The position numbers were made by a program, and so were the translations under genes. Below are positions 63,382 to 64,000 of a DNA stretch of 64,000 bases, in pieces. The notes under the pieces were generated by a model. It saw only the letters and a program-made list of their open reading frames with translations. It did no database searches and was not told the DNA's origin. The first letter of the stretch is position 1; the number at the start of each line of letters is the position of its first letter. Origin of the DNA: an uncultured Prevotella sp. (GTDB taxonomy: Bacteria > Bacteroidota > Bacteroidia > Bacteroidales > Bacteroidaceae); contig CALCVP010000031.1 of assembly GCA_937907705.1 (NCBI GenBank), forward strand, positions 62,001-126,000, written 5' to 3'.

Positions 63382-63708
63382 AAATGATTGAAATTTAATT
63401 ATTTAGTTAATTTAATTGATAATAATTTCGCTCTTTAAAGTTAGTTGTATTACAAAACACTTAGAGTCATTGAAATACCCAATTTTAGGTATATGAACGT
63501 CTCCAAGGGACTGCAAATATACTCTATTTTAGCGATAAATCAAAGCATTTGTTTAAAAATCCAATTTTATTTCTTAATTTTGTGGCCGAAAAGTAAGGGT
63601 TATTAAGGATTGTTACGCAAATCATGTTTACAAATTCTATTCTATATTATAGGTGGAGGCATGACAGGAAGTCTTCTTTTGAGACTGTTCTTTAGTAACC
63701 TCACATAA
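63382..63708. promoter_or_regulatory. Divergent promoter region between sdhC and mnmG
   Basis: Minus strand: TTTG (63544-63541) and TATATTTG (63521-63514) with a 19-nt spacer, a perfect promoter giving sdhCAB a leader of about 130 nt. Plus strand: TAATTTTG near 63577-63584 fits the -7 box for mnmG with a poor -33 element. No other feature seen. Confidence 0.72.
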
Positions 63709-64000
63709 ATGAAAAAGAACGATTTGAATATGCTTCTTAATTATGATGTCATTGTGATTGGCGGTGGGCACGCTGGGTGCGAAGCGGCTACGGCTTCTGC
63801 CAACATGGGTGCCAAGACTTGCTTGGTAACCATGGACATGAACAAAATAGCACAAATGAGTTGTAACCCGGCAGTTGGTGGCATAGCCAAAGGCCAAATA
63901 GTAAGAGAGATTGATGCCTTGGGAGGACAGATGGCACGCGTTACAGACGCCACAGCCATACAGTTCAGGATGCTCAACAGGTCGAAAGGGCCTGCTGTAT
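63709..64000 (+). CDS. mnmG: tRNA uridine-5-carboxymethylaminomethyl(34) synthase MnmG (partial)
   Basis: 97 aa of the N-terminus before the window ends. LNYDVIVIGGGHAGCEAATASANMG is the GidA/MnmG FAD-binding signature, and MSCNPAVGGIAKGQIVREIDALGGQMARVTD the following family block. MnmG with MnmE modifies uridine 34 in certain tRNAs. The ATG at 63709 is used; a second ATG at 63730 would also fit. Confidence 0.95.
   Translation, partial: MKKNDLNMLLNYDVIVIGGGHAGCEAATASANMGAKTCLVTMDMNKIAQMSCNPAVGGIAKGQIVREIDALGGQMARVTDATAIQFRMLNRSKGPAV

Noticed and set aside
1..64000. Prophage, integrative element or defence system
   Set aside because: No integrase, transposase, restriction, toxin-antitoxin or phage structural gene was recognised; gene content is mainly housekeeping and cell envelope.

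Overview
The window reads as a chromosomal segment of a Bacteroidota bacterium, most likely a Prevotella or close Prevotellaceae relative. Supporting this: a SusC/SusD pair, an Oar-like TonB receptor, DUF4369/thioredoxin lipoproteins, an S46 dipeptidyl-peptidase, a three-gene fumarate reductase/succinate dehydrogenase (C-A-B), IF2 and PNPase of Bacteroidota form, and many copies of the Bacteroidota promoter (TTTG, 19-21 nt, TAnnTTTG). No rRNA, tRNA, CRISPR array, insertion sequence or prophage was seen.

Layout. 1-3060: end of an unidentified gene, a Fur-family regulator, RNase HII, a WYL regulator and a small membrane protein. 3249-6756: pnp (minus) and crcB (plus), separated by 800 bp of repeats and duplicated promoters. 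6827-14108: a thioredoxin-fold lipoprotein lacking its cysteines, a large TonB receptor, a nucleotide-pyrophosphatase-type phosphodiesterase and a lipoprotein. 14693-16159: cstA. 16300-17900: an AT-rich islet with two lipoproteins (one with a frameshifted signal peptide) beside a nested inverted repeat. 18174-23200: rimP-nusA-infB. 23491-29041: sufBCD-sufS plus a secreted protein. 29298-35725: SpmA/SpmB fusion, polysaccharide flippase, S46 peptidase, GNAT enzyme. 36251-44338: an LPS/glycolipid assembly operon (MsbA-like exporter, LpxL-like acyltransferase, two glycosyltransferases, LPS kinase-like protein, UDP-galactopyranose mutase, probable galactofuranosyltransferase). 44819-52982: SusC/SusD, a LamG-glycerophosphodiesterase and a small secreted protein. 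53354-57072: LicD, cytidylyltransferase-like, aminotransferase-fold and LicD genes, a candidate pathway for adding a phospho-amino-alcohol to a glycan. 57488-63381: ybeY, coaD, ruvB and sdhCAB (all minus). 63709-end: start of mnmG.

The most unusual signal is non-coding. At least eight intergenic regions carry a degenerate tandem array with a strict 22-bp period, several of them exactly five units (110 bp). Units are not identical. Each has an imperfect palindromic core built from a small set of half-site words (GATAGC, GATTGC, GAAAGC, AAGAGC, GGTTGC) and their reverse complements around a 3-bp centre. Further arrays with the same 22-bp period but unrelated unit sequences lie at 31136, 32831 and 41223. 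I know of no described element with this design. All calls come from reading the sequence; no database search was run.
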